Of a stretch of DNA of 64,000 nt, positions 25,001-35,319 are shown in pieces. How positions within the stretch are numbered: the first letter of the stretch is position 1; each line of letters begins with the position of its first letter. This DNA is from Albifimbria verrucaria (lineage: Eukaryota > Ascomycota > Sordariomycetes > Hypocreales > Stachybotryaceae): NCBI GenBank assembly GCA_020081605.1, contig JAHREC010000062.1:1674001-1738000 (forward strand), in the 5' to 3' direction. The notes beneath the pieces are model-generated. The model had not been told where the DNA came from. It saw only the letters and a list, made by a program, of their open reading frames with translations, and did no database searches. The translations under genes and the position numbers were made by a program.

Positions 25001-27606
25001 ACAGCAACTTCGCGGCGTGGTTGAGTTGCCTCCGATGGCATGAGCGGCCCGGAAGTAGTCGTCGCGGAATAGAATTTAGCATCTGTTACAGGCGCGTTTT
25101 TCTCAACAGTGTTGTGTTCGTTTGGATTCTTGGAAGGTTTCATGAATCCTTTGAACTGGTGATCTTTTACCCAGAGCTTCCTTGGTGTTGTTGATGGGCC
25201 CTCGGCTTGTGCAAGCCTGGATGGCGAGCTATGGGTAGGACCAGTTAATAGAGCAGAACTCGTGCCGACAACTGCACTTTGTGACACTTCGGCACCCACT
25301 GTAGCAGTTGTTGGGCTTTGTGGTGTGGGCGTTGTCTTCTCGGAATCAAGCAAACGCCGTCTCACTCTTTCTTGGGGTGCCTGCTGAGATTGCAGCACGT
25401 ACGAGGGATTGCACGCTGTCCGCGATTTCTCAAGATGGTATTTGAGGCCAATATCATTCTTCCATGACCCGCCACACTTCTCACACGTCCAAGGTCGTGG
25501 GGTTGATTCAGAAGCAGTCGCTCGCCCACGACCTCGGGAACGCCTCTGGCCTCGGCCCCGGCCCCGACCACGTCCTCGCCCGCGTCCGGTGCCATTTTGG
25601 GATGTCTGAATTTCATCTTCGATGGTAAGACTTGAATCATTTGCCGATAAACTATCAGCGTCCAGTCCAGGGTCACCACTGTCTTGCAGAGCTGCCGGTC
25701 GCACTTCAGGATCCGCAATGAGAGGGTTTCCTCTCCAACAGTGGCAGGTGGATCCAAGACTCCATTCAACGCCTCTGCTGACACTTTTGCTGTGAAAACT
25801 AGGCTATTGATGTCGGATATCTCGTCAGAACCTCCTTTAAAGATGGTGTTCTCAAGAACAGTTTCTGCCGTTTGTATTACTTCGAAATTCTTTGGTTTCT
25901 TTGGCCGCCCCTCTGCTTCCTTTGCCCTGGCTTTGGACCACGAGTCCCTACAGCCCACGACAATCCCGCAGCCTCTGGCACATGCCTGGCTTTGTGGAAA
26001 CCATAGAGTGAAGGCTGGCTTGTGACAGTTGTGCGCGGCACATTAGACGTGCTTCCTGGCAGCCATTTATAGATGCTGGATTCTGTGCCACATAATACCG
26101 ATATGAAGCAATTTTTCCAACGCGAGTATGTTCGCTTCTCAGCTGCAGGTGACCTAAATGTGCTGGCTGGATGGCTGTAACTGACATGGCTGTAGTCATA
26201 GAGGAGATAAACCTGCTGAAGGACGAACCTAGTGTTAATCCGTACAAATCGGGATTGGTGACACCAGCCTCTCCAGAAGACTGGACGATGTTCGTGATTG
26301 TTGCCGGTAGTGATCTGTCCAGATACCAAGGCGGACAGCGTCCCAAATGCGTCCCGTCAGCTTGCTGGGTGGTGGGCTGGTAAGTGGGTGCATCTCCTTC
26401 CCAACTTCGAACTGGTCTAGTCGCGCGTTTTCCTGTGGCTAGAAAGATAGACCAGTCCTCCGCACTAAGGTCCCGGACATACTTTATACAGTCTTTAAAA
26501 ACCTTTTCCTCAAGCTGTGCTGCGACATATTGTATCACTCCTCGAGCATTGAGAAATCTGCAGACCTTCGAGACAACTTTCATCTGCCAACGCATACCAA
26601 GTACGCCAAGCTTAGCTTTGAGGTCCTGTAATCGCATGACACCCCATTCTCGCGACAACGCCATGATGGTAGTGGCCAGTGCAGTATAATCGACTGCTTC
26701 TCCTGTCCAACGGACATGCCAGGAGACCGCGCCGAGGTCAGCAGCTAGGGCTTGGCGTGAAAGCACCATCTTGGCGTCAGGCTCATCAGTAGTCTCACTG
26801 TCCTTTGGTAAGGGGGCGAATGCCTTTAACCATAGTTTACTGGTCTTGGTTCCCCTGACCAGCGTTGTCCTTTGATGATATATCCCTTTGCAACTAGAGC
26901 ATCCGTTCTTTTGGGGACTGAACGCTTATCTTGGTCCACAAGCCGTCCAAGATCGCCTTGAAGAATTCCTTGTGACCTTGTAGAGGCAATACCTAAAAGC
27001 AAAGTCCATTCTGATCGAGGCACGCGCTTGTAATCAACTGGGTGGCCGGTAATGGATTCCCACAATGTCCCTTCTGAGGCATAGACCCTTGGCCCCGAGG
27101 ATTCTTGCAGTTGGGGGTCTAGGAGCTGAGGCTCAGACTGTGCGTGATCCGACAGGCCTTTAGCTGCTTGGGGCGTGGCATGTCTGCTCGATGGCTGCGG
27201 AGAAGGGAAATATGAGGCTTGTTGTGATAATGACAGCACGTCCTCCAGAGACATATGGTTATACTCTCTGTCGCGTCCAACAGATACATCACCGCGTTCG
27301 ACGAGCCACCCCCAAATGGTGGCTACAGCATGTTGACTCAATGATTGAGACCTCCCGGAAGCTGGGGGTGATAAGGAAACCCTTCTGCTATACACGAATG
27401 CTTGATAATGCCCACCAGTTCAGCGACTGGCATTCCTAAAGGCTGTTAGTATATATGGGAAGACTTGGAAAATTTGTGATACAGTGAAGCGCATGGAGTG
27501 TTGCGTGTTAAGCAAGAACAGGAGTGATTTTCGAACTTACCCTTTTCACCTGAACATGAGATGAGAACCAAAAGGCCCGCAATCAGCTCTTCGAGCTCCA
27601 AAGCCA
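22058..27606 (-). CDS. TFC3: Transcription factor IIIC largest subunit (Tfc3, B-block binding)
   Basis: Nuclear factor that binds the B block of tRNA genes and recruits TFIIIB and RNA polymerase III; about 1,800 residues. Exon 1 codes MALELEELIAGLLVLIS. Winged-helix parts follow (VPRSEWTLLLGIASTRSQGILQGDLGRLV ... KRTDALVAKGYI; MVLSRQALAADLGAVSWHVRW). A central disordered part holds a (RG)n run and a zinc-finger-like CEKCGGSWKNDIGLKYHLEK. The C-terminal half has RRDLALTQSHRQFL, an acidic stretch and the conserved end EWYVYNLGKMAQIAKYDEAAAF ... GFEPGNYESRKYPKSYYHFG. At least four one-base losses occur, at about 26875, 25727, 24234 and 22526 (all A runs on the coding strand), and probably more near 24530, 25920 and 26070. 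Each rejoins conserved protein. Identification rests on the B-block region and the C-terminus. Confidence 0.87.
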
Positions 27607-28411
27607 TGATAACGAGTGCGTCAATAGCCACATCTCACGGAAAATTGTATCAAAAAAGATGGTGTAAATCGAGCATCTGATGGATTTGAACAAGCGACCA
27701 ACAAGGTAAAATATGCGTAGAACACTCCACCATGTCGCTGTGAACGGCAAGCAGGGGTGATGGGTTGCTTGGTGTGCGGTTGACCAAGCTGACTCTGAAA
27801 GGAGTTTAGAAAGTCGCGAAAATACCAACAGTTCAGTAAGGCTCCACGAGTTAAAGGGCAACCTGATACGAAGTATAAAGATTCTTCCGTCGTTTGCGTG
27901 GAGTACGAGAAGCTATCAACATGACATAAGCGGTGCGCTGACTAACAGTGGAGCTAATCCCGACGGGGCAACGAAGATTTCAGTTGGGAAGCAACATTTT
28001 CTTTAGCGCTGCAGGCTAATGCTGCCTGGGTTCCATAAAAGAGATCCAAAATGTCACATTATATACGCACGAAGTGGCAGGAAACAAAATGGAAAAAGAA
28101 AAGAAGAAAAGAAGCCAACCAATTCATCATGACTTATTCCTGGCTTAGGCAGACATTTATTAATACATTCCTACAATCTCAGTTGAGTCGGTGGTTGTGA
28201 CTTGTTCAAAGCGGGCCGAGATCACTTGTCAGTTCCCAACTCATTTAATATTTTACATGCAACTATTCAGTAGTGGCTCCATGCAAATATCCAGGATATC
28301 CAGCACCATATTGGGGCATATGGTCTCTCATGATTGACCTCAAAGTAGCTTGGTACCTAATTAGTTTCATATTCCTAAATTCGAGATTTAATTCTGGCAT
28401 GAATCGGACCA
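27607..28411. other. Intergenic region, TFC3 promoter
   Basis: This holds the promoter of TFC3 and the 3' end of the next minus-strand gene. Nothing else is recognised. Confidence 0.5.
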
Positions 28412-29349
28412 TTAGCGAGTTCCTGACTTCTTCGTATCTAATTTGGCTTGCTCGTGCTCTTTGAACTTCCTATACGCTTCAACAACATCCTTTCTCGTCG
28501 ATTGCAACTCTTCGCGACGTCGGAGACTGCCAGCAGCTTTGGGTATATTGTCGACATCGACAGCCGCTCCAGCAACCTTCAACTGACGGGATGTGCTTTT
28601 GTTGAGCTCGGGAGGTGCTTGAGCCACATCGTGAAGTTTTACCTTGGTTTCGGCTCTCCGTCGCTTCAGCTCGGCCCATGGGTCGTCGTCATCTTGACGG
28701 CGTCGTCGAGCTTTCTTGCCTTTGCCTGCTGCTGCTGCATCCACTTCGTTCATGAGCGCAGTGATACCAGCAGCATCGTTATCCAGTTCACGTTCGGCAG
28801 CAAGCTCAAGCTCCTCCTCCCTCTTCTCCTTAATCTTCTGGTCCTCCGCCCGCCACTGATCGTAGAGCTTGTGCATGTTGCGCTCTTTGCGCGTGCGGTA
28901 CACCTTGAAACCCTGCTCGTCTTTGCCATCTTTAACAACCGTTTTCTTGGTGAGACCAGCTACGGGGAGAGCCGCGTCGACACGGGCTGCAAAGGACCGG
29001 AAGTCCTCGCCTGGTCGGATTCGTGGGGTCTCTGTGGCAGGCTGGGCAGTAGTAGACTTGTGTGGCTTTCCGTCATCAAGACCGGAACGAATCTTACGGC
29101 CTTGTGCGACTGCCATCAGCCGCTTGAAGGCTCGAGGTGCATCATCCTTCTTGTTCGCATGCTTGCCTGCCTTCTTTTGTCGACCGGGTGTGTTTTGCGT
29201 CTTGCCGACGGGAAGGGGACGGGCTTTCTGCGATGGAGGTAGATCGAATCTGCCGAGGAGTTAGTAAACCTGTACTAGGTCAACAGTGATTGTGTCGCTA
29301 AATCCTACTCCGAATCATCGCCGCGCTTTCTTTTGTGTTTATGAGGCAT
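28412..29349 (-). CDS. Conserved lysine/arginine-rich protein, function unknown
   Basis: A two-exon gene: exon 1 is 29349-29309 (MPHKHKRKRGDDS), the intron is 29308-29250, and exon 2 is 29249-28412, giving 292 residues with no frame break. After the basic start come FDLPPSQKARPLPVGK and a segment with RAFKRLM. Then IRPGEDFRSFAARVDAALPVAGL, YRTRKERNMHKLYDQWRAEDQKIKEKREEE (a charged helix, possibly coiled), KKARRRRQDDDDPWAELKRRR and a C-terminal basic helix REELQSTRKDVVEAYRKFKE. The composition suggests a nuclear or nucleolar RNA-associated protein, and the layout resembles fungal proteins I have seen only as hypothetical. I do not assign a function. The gene diverges from cyanase across a 1.1-kb gap. 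Confidence 0.85.
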
Positions 29350-30480
29350 GTCGACGGTTTCGTTCGTGCTGTTTCCTTTGTTTTGCGCAAACTGACGACT
29401 TGTCCGTTAGGTCGAAGCAGACGAGGGCTCTATTAGTTGGCTGCAGGGAGAACCTTGGGCTTTCGCCATGTGCTGAAGAGACAGTACTGTACAGCACCAG
29501 GGCATGGAGAATACTTTTGAGATTCTTTTGCTCAATCTTGAAAACCTGCCCCACGCAGAAGGGTCCTTATCAAGTCTAGCTCTTATTGGATAGCGTCGGT
29601 GGGGCCATGTGTATGTGGGGTGTCCTCCCAAGTTCATGGCGCTCCGCTCATCGCCTCCTCTCAGCCGTACGCATCGCCAAAGCTTCTGACTAGTACAGCA
29701 CAGTAGGCTTCAAGGAAACGATCATTTCTGCTATCATTGTTACTTTACTATGTATATATACTGTACCGGTACGGTACTGTACTGTATCTTCTACTGACTT
29801 CTGTGTATTCCAGGCCTGTCCTTAGCTTCTGCATTGTCTAATACAACCGTGCCCTGCCCTTGTGACTGCGGCGTGCAGCAAGACCGTCACTTGTCCAAAG
29901 TAGCTCGGTACTCTCAGTGGACCGGCACACAACTTTCTAACAACGCGCAGCTATCCTAACTTACCTGGTATATTTCCTGGGGCCGTAATCTCGGAGATGT
30001 AAGTCTCAGGCGTTCGTTCTGTCAAAGGTCATACCGTTTATGGCCACAGAGTTACCGAACCTCCGGCAGATCGCCGATATAGCGAGGAATCAACGTCACG
30101 ACGCAAGACTGACCCCGCAGAGGGAAATGGAATCCACATTCAGTAGGCATCCTACGGCGGTATGATCTGTGAGGGACCGGAACGGGTGGGCTGTATTGTA
30201 CATGCGTCGTGTGGCTGGATGACTACTGGCGAAAGGTATATAGAGCTGTGATTGTCTCCAGGTTGGGCCACGTCTTCTTTGACTAGTTGATTCATCAACG
30301 GAGAACAATCCTACGCTTGGGTCCCTCTGCGCCTTTCCTCTCAAATACTTGTGTAAACCGCTGTGTCCTCGACCATACTGGCGTTACATACAATACAGTA
30401 CAGTAGGTACAGTACAGTACCTACTGCATCCAGACCTTGCTTCTGCGTAATCTGCACATCACCCCTTAAACCTCATAATC
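29350..30480. other. Divergent promoter region upstream of cyanase
   Basis: No gene is recognised. The stretch carries two clusters of CTGTAC/GTACAG words, at about 29760-29792 and at 30390-30426. The second forms a perfect hairpin close to the cyanase start. Confidence 0.5.
30401..30426. promoter_or_regulatory. Perfect 10-bp inverted repeat in the cyanase promoter
   Basis: CAGTAGGTAC (30401-30410) and GTACCTACTG (30417-30426) are exact complements around AGTACA. It ends 54 bp before the cyanase ATG. It could be a dyad operator or a leader hairpin; only the sequence symmetry supports this. Confidence 0.6.
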
Positions 30481-31090
30481 ATGGCCGCTGAAGGACGCAT
30501 TGCCACCTTGGATGTAAGTCGATACTTTGGTCACGGTCAGAACAAAGCTCATCTAAAGACTCTAGCCCACCGTGGCCGAAAGGCTTCCGCCCCATTGTGC
30601 GACGCTCTTTGAGGCGAAAGCTGCCAAGGCTCTTAGCTTTGAGGCCATCGCCAAGCACCTTGACAGAAGTGAGGTTGCCTGCGCGGCTCTATTCTACGGT
30701 CAGGCCACGGCCTCCGCGGAAGATATCGAACGTCTTTCCCAGCTCCTCGAGTTACCGAGGGATGCTTTGGCTTCTCAGCTAACGGGGTTCCCTGATAGAG
30801 GGCGTGCCGGCCCCATGCCTCCTGTCGAACCACTCATTTACAGATTGTATGAGATTGTACAGAACTATGGCTACGCGTACAAGGCGATCCTCAATGAGAA
30901 ATTTGGGGATGGCATTATGAGCGCTATTTGCTTCTCCTCATCTGTCGACAAAGAGGTTGATGAAACTGGTGCATCATGGGTTGTCATTACGCTGAGAGGG
31001 AAATGGTGTGTCACTTCATCTCTGCTTATTACATTCATTTCTATTTGAACTTGAGGCTGACTTTCTAGGCTTCCATTTTCACGCTTCTGA
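30481..31090 (+). CDS. CYN1: Cyanate hydratase (cyanase)
   Basis: Enzyme that converts cyanate and bicarbonate to ammonia and carbon dioxide via carbamate, detoxifying cyanate and yielding nitrogen. Three exons (30481-30513, 30566-31005, 31069-31090) give 164 residues, the normal fungal length. The N-terminal helix-turn-helix-like domain ([24 protein letters not shown]) is followed by the cyanase catalytic domain [20 protein letters not shown] and the IMSAI segment, which supply the conserved Arg, Glu and Ser of the family. The end LRGKWLPFSRF-stop is typical, with the last intron splitting the Trp codon. The frame is intact across the whole gene. The expressed start [11 protein letters not shown] is fixed by the first intron. 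Confidence 0.97.
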
Positions 31091-31927
31091 TTTCAACTTG
31101 TTGGATAATCGTGTTCTCCTAGTTGGCTCAAATCAACCTGGAACGGGGCAGCGACGAAGTTGCCTGGATATATCAGCTCATCTACGTGTTATATAGGACG
31201 CTCGAGAACAATCACACCAGTATTATGTAGCAATTGTGGCACTTGTCTCTTAGACTAAGCATTCATATTCCTTCGTTATGTCGTGTATATCTCCCTCTCA
31301 AGCAGTCATGTGATGCCAATTCTCCTCTGAAGTTTATAATCACGTGGCAAGTGAGAGAATAATTACGTTACAGACAATTGCTTATGATATACTGGTGTCA
31401 GCTGGGGTTGCGATCTGGCCAAATTAACTGGATCCTCACAAGAATATCCGTAGACTGGACCCTGTCCAAGATAGGAACATCTGAACCTCGAAATCCACGA
31501 TGATCAATTGTTCTTGCATGCATTGTGCATACGCCTCATTCTGTATCCACACCATCTTTTACATCACCCTCTTTGTCGACAGACATTGCCATCTCTAGAG
31601 GATTTGCAAAGTCACCCTTGCATTACAGTAGTCGTCGGTGTATGTGCTTTTCAACCAAAGGGGTGGAGACAATGCTAAGAACAATATTAAGGGCGTGACT
31701 AACATGGAGAACAATACTTGTGATTTGAAGAAGAATGAAATAGAGAACGGGTCATGGAAAAGGATACCTGGGTGCCTTTTCTGTGTGCTTGTTATCTATA
31801 AGAAGGCTCGTCGTGGTCGTTGTCTGGCTCTTCTGGTCCAGATCATCACCATCGCCACGATACCACTAATCACAAACATTCTCACATCTCTACACATATC
31901 TACACATCTCTACTACCATAAGAAAAC
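31091..31927. other. Intergenic region, upstream of the pheromone precursor
   Basis: This 0.8-kb stretch has no recognisable gene. A TATA-like TCTATAAG lies near 31795, and a CT-rich leader with repeated TCTCTACACAT words lies just before the pheromone start (31880-31915). Confidence 0.5.
31793..31803 (+). promoter_or_regulatory. TATA-like element of the pheromone precursor gene
   Basis: The sequence reads TATCTATAAGA, about 125 bp ahead of the ATG at 31928. The distance suits a short, strongly expressed fungal gene with a short CT-rich leader. It is a motif match only. Confidence 0.4.
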
Positions 31928-32100
31928 ATGCCTTCTAACACTTCTAACAACAACAAGGGTGCTGAGGCCCTCAGGCCACCCCTCTCGGGTGCACGATCAT
32001 GGCAAAGCCTACCTCACCCCAAGCCACGCCTCTGGGATGTGTTGTGATGGCAAAACCTTCTCGTCCTGAGGCTACACCTCTCGGATGTACTATCATGTAA
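31928..32100 (+). CDS. hpp1: Hybrid (h-type) lipopeptide mating pheromone precursor with three CaaX repeats
   Basis: Short precursor starting MPSNTSNNNKGAEA, then three tandem units: PQATPLGCTIMAKPTS (31969-32016), PQATPLGCVVMAKPSR (32017-32064) and PEATPLGCTIM-stop (32065-32100). Each unit holds a Cys-aliphatic-aliphatic-Met box; the last forms a true C-terminal CaaX, the signal for farnesylation, as in a-factor-like pheromones of filamentous ascomycetes. Tandem internal copies are the feature of h-type precursors (HPP1 of Trichoderma reesei, relatives in Fusarium), whose published motif is (LI)GC(TS)VM; here the motif is LGC(TV)(IV)M. The codons differ between copies (ACC/ACG/ACA, GGG/GGA/GGA, TGC/TGT/TGT) while the peptide is kept, so it is a selected protein. 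One base is missing in the C run at 31968-31970, between leader and repeats, as elsewhere in this window; TGA precedes the repeat frame. No dibasic Kex2 site is present. Product length is about 57 residues. Confidence 0.88.
31969..32097 (+). repeat. Tandem 48-bp coding repeats of the pheromone unit
   Basis: Two full 48-bp units and a third of 33 bp run without spacer. The encoded residues are nearly constant (P-Q/E-ATPLGC-T/V-I/V-M-AKP) while third-codon positions vary, so this is an old repeat under protein-level selection and not a fresh duplication. Confidence 0.9.
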
Positions 32101-33050
32101 CTCAGCCTCGATTAGGACAGGTTCAGGTGGAGATTCAGTTGACTTGCCGAACCATACATCACGAGATGTCTTTCCCATTCATCATTATGTATCGATCACT
32201 ACTATCAACCATATATTTGGGTTGCTGCGACCAATATCAAATTTTCTCTTACAGATGGCATTCGAAACCGAGCCTAGTCGTCTCTCTTCGAGTGTTCTTT
32301 ATAGCTTAATTCCAGCGTCTTTGCAGCTTGTCCTGACGATGTGTGGAGGACGAATTGTTCGAACAGATTAAGCTAGGCAGGATGCATGAAACTTCGCTTC
32401 TATATTATTTATCAATATATGTCGCTATAGCCCTATTTTGCGTGCCGCTGTCGTTTGTCTTGTTGGTATCGAGATGTAAATGTCATTGTCAATTCCACTT
32501 ACAACAGTCAACAGAGCGTGAAACTTGTCCTTGGGTGGGGGTTGGGGTTGGGGTTGGCCCATCATCTTCATCCAAATAAGAATCGTTAGATTACGAGGGC
32601 CCATCCAAGAATCCTGCTGATACAAAATGATTTTGCCAGTCACTCCGAAGACATGTTTTCGAACCGTGTAATGCAATTTCCAATATTTGTTTATCTTTTG
32701 TCAGGTAAATATAGAAATGGGCATGGAGTAGAGTCGTAGGGTAGGAGAAAGGTGGATGGGTACTAAGCACTCCAATATCATGTCAAGTAAAGTGGGTTGC
32801 ATGCATGCATGTCCAGCTATCTGGAAATACTTCAGATTGGGTGAGCGCATGTGCCAACCCAGGGTATCTCTACTTACTGAAGTGGGTGTAGGTGGGTACA
32901 GGTGGATTTCGAGAGCGGTGTAAGCCATTGGCTGGCAGAATACTCACGTTAGTGAACTTTTTTTTCTGCGACCGCCGTTAAAGTGCCATAAGTGGTACAA
33001 CCTGCAGTATACCCAGCACCGAGCGCTTCTGGCATATCTCACAATCCAAC
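32101..33050. other. Intergenic region between the pheromone gene and EBP2
   Basis: No gene is recognised. The stretch includes the pheromone 3' untranslated region, a G-rich tract at 32533-32557 and the EBP2 promoter. Confidence 0.5.
32533..32557 (+). repeat. G-rich tract with quadruplex-forming pattern
   Basis: Four or more G tracts of at least three bases are separated by T or TT (GGGTGGGGGTTGGGGTTGGGG). This fits the usual G3+N1-7 pattern for a G-quadruplex on the plus strand. Confidence 0.55.
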
Positions 33051-34387
33051 ATGGTGACCAGAAGCAAACTCCGACTAGGCCTTGCCGCCGAGAAAGGCGT
33101 TGACTTTGCTAAGTTGAAGCAAAAGCGCAAGCAGAAGGATGCTTTGAAGAAGAAGGCTCCAAATGGTGGGGCAGCACAGTCGAAGATTTCAGAAGACCAT
33201 GACAGCCAAGACGAGGAAGAGCACTTGAATGAGTCCGACGAGGAAAGCGACGAGGAAGTTGCACAGGTTAGTGACTTGTAGCCGCCGTGTCAATACCGCA
33301 GCCCTGCTAATTTGTCTTCTACCGTAGATGGACCTTGATGCTATCAACGATAGCGATACCTCCGAATCATCTCTGGAACTCGAAGAAAAATCGATCGCAA
33401 AGCTAAGAAATCTTTGAAACCGAATGCGGATGATGACGAAGACGACGAGGAAGAGGAAGAAGATGAGGAGGACATCCCGGTGTCCGACCTTGAAGATCTC
33501 GACGAGGACGAAAAGGAGGACCTGATCCCCACACTAAGCTCACCATATATAACACGGCCGCACTCACGACTTCCATAAATCGAATTGCCATCCCTCAGGC
33601 AAGGGCGTGCCTTTCGCCGTGCACCAAACGATCACCTCCTCAGCCGAGACTGCCAGCTCCATCCCCGACGTATCTGATGACCTTCAGCGCGAGTTAGCCT
33701 TTTACTCGCAGAGCCTTGAGGCTGTGCGTCTGGGCCGAGCCAAGCTTCGCGCTGAGGGTGTTCCATTCTCGCGACCCAAGGATTACTTTGCCGAGATGGT
33801 CAAGGAGGATGCGCACATGGAGAAGGTCAAGGCCAAGTTGGTTGAAGAAGCCTCTGCCAAGAAGGCTGCCGTTGAGGCTCGTAAACTGCGCGACCTCAAG
33901 AAGTTTGGCAAGCAAGTCCAGGTTGCCAAATTGCAGGAGCGTCAGAAGGCTAAGCGAGAGACGCTGGAAAAGATTAAGACTCTTAAGCGCAGTATGTCCA
34001 GACCCCTCCCTCCCTTCTGTCCCTTGTATTGTATAAAATATTCTGACTCCAATGGTAGAGCGTCAAGAATCCGGTGGCGATGTTGGCACCAATGAGGCTG
34101 ATCTCTTTGATGTTGGCGTGGACAACGAACTCGCGAAGCACTCGCAGCGATCTGGCTCTGGACGTGGGCAGATGGGAGGCCGTGCGGGAAACAACAACAA
34201 GCGACAGAAGAAGAATGAGAAGTACGGCTTCGGCGGTAAGAAGCGTCACTCCAAGTCTGGCGATGCTGCCAGCTCTGGTGACCTCAGCGGTTTCAACGCC
34301 AAGAAGATGAAGGCGGGATCGAAGAGCAGAGTCACTAAGGCGTCTAGGCCGGGGAAGAATAGGCGGAAAGCTATGGCGTCTAAATAG
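33051..34387 (+). CDS. EBP2: rRNA processing protein Ebp2
   Basis: Nucleolar protein needed for 27S pre-rRNA processing and 60S subunit assembly (EBNA1-binding protein 2 family). Three exons: 33051-33266, 33328-33991, 34059-34387. The N-terminus is basic then acidic (MVTRSKLRLGLAAEKGVDFAK; DEEEHLNESDEESDEE; a DDDEDDEEEEEDEED stretch). The conserved C-terminal Ebp2 domain contains RELAFYSQSLEAVRLGRAKL, PFSRPKDYFAEMVKEDAHM and the lysine-rich KLQERQKAKRETLEKIKTLK. The end is FGGKKRHSKSGD ... PGKNRRKAMASK-stop, the typical tail. Three one-base losses lie close together at about 33386-33390 (A run), 33527-33530 (C run) and 33592-33594 (C run); correcting each restores conserved protein such as LTIYNTAALTTSINRIAIP. 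ATG 33051 matches the usual start. Confidence 0.95.
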
Positions 34388-35319
34388 ATGAATATTTCAA
34401 TATGTGCGGATAGTTATGGATTGACCCCTAAGGATTTTGGGGATACAACTGGAATTTGCATCATCACTCAATGTTGGCGTTGGGAACTCTGGTCTTGTAT
34501 AACAAAAAATCAAGATATGTTCTTTCGATCTTCACCGTGACCACACAACTAAGCCAGCTATCTTAAGGGCACATCAGCGACGTAAGGTTGCACAACATTT
34601 GAGACAAGTGAGACCTAGATTTCGTAGCAGACGAGACTGGTTGTAAAAATCCATGGAATATTTAGAAGACTGTAGATAATGTTGACGCTGCCTTGATAAC
34701 TAACAAAGACGAACCGCTAACGGCGGTGCTATAAATCTGCCCAAGTCCCATCCCCAAGTCCCTTTCCGTGATGGTCCTTCTGCGAGCTAACGCCGACGAA
34801 TGTGAAGCTGACGTCTCATTCGAAATAGCCCTAAGCCTACCAAATGGAAGTTTTGCGTGTCCTACTGCCCCTTATGGGCATGCTACAAAGCCGCCAGCTA
34901 TGAAGCATGCTACATAGTAACCTCTTCGTGTAATATTCCAAAGAGAAAAGGTGGCTAATGGCAGGGTTGTGTAAATGTGTTATTCGTCGCTTGCCTGTGT
35001 ATGATCGTAATTACACTTGTTCTGCCAATTCTGCCACCTTTGCCGAATCAACTATAGGCCAAAGCTTGTGCCTAGCCCTACTAGTTGACGTAGCGAAGAA
35101 ATCAAATGTCCAAACCCCTTAAATACTAATGACTGCCTCGTTCGCCGATATACGCCGTGAAACCTGTGGTATCGAGAGGAATGCCGAGCACTGATCAAAC
35201 CATTGTCATGTAATGCAGCCGCAACCTTGCAATGAATCCTTTGAAAAACAATAAAATCATGACGCATGCATCTTTAGCATGCCAGAAACGCTCTAGGCTC
35301 CTCGTGATCAAATGATGGC
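34388..35319. other. Convergent intergenic region
   Basis: This lies between the 3' ends of EBP2 and the SamB gene. Only presumed 3' untranslated sequence is seen, with no coding or RNA gene recognised. Confidence 0.5.

Noticed and set aside
31638..32069. A 143-codon open frame covering the pheromone region
   Set aside because: It runs in a different frame from the repeats, its product has no repeat or CaaX, and it crosses the promoter and leader. The repeat frame is the selected one.
32533..32557. Telomere-like repeat
   Set aside because: The unit is TTGGGG-like over only three or four copies, not the fungal TTAGGG, and it sits in mid-chromosome between normal genes.
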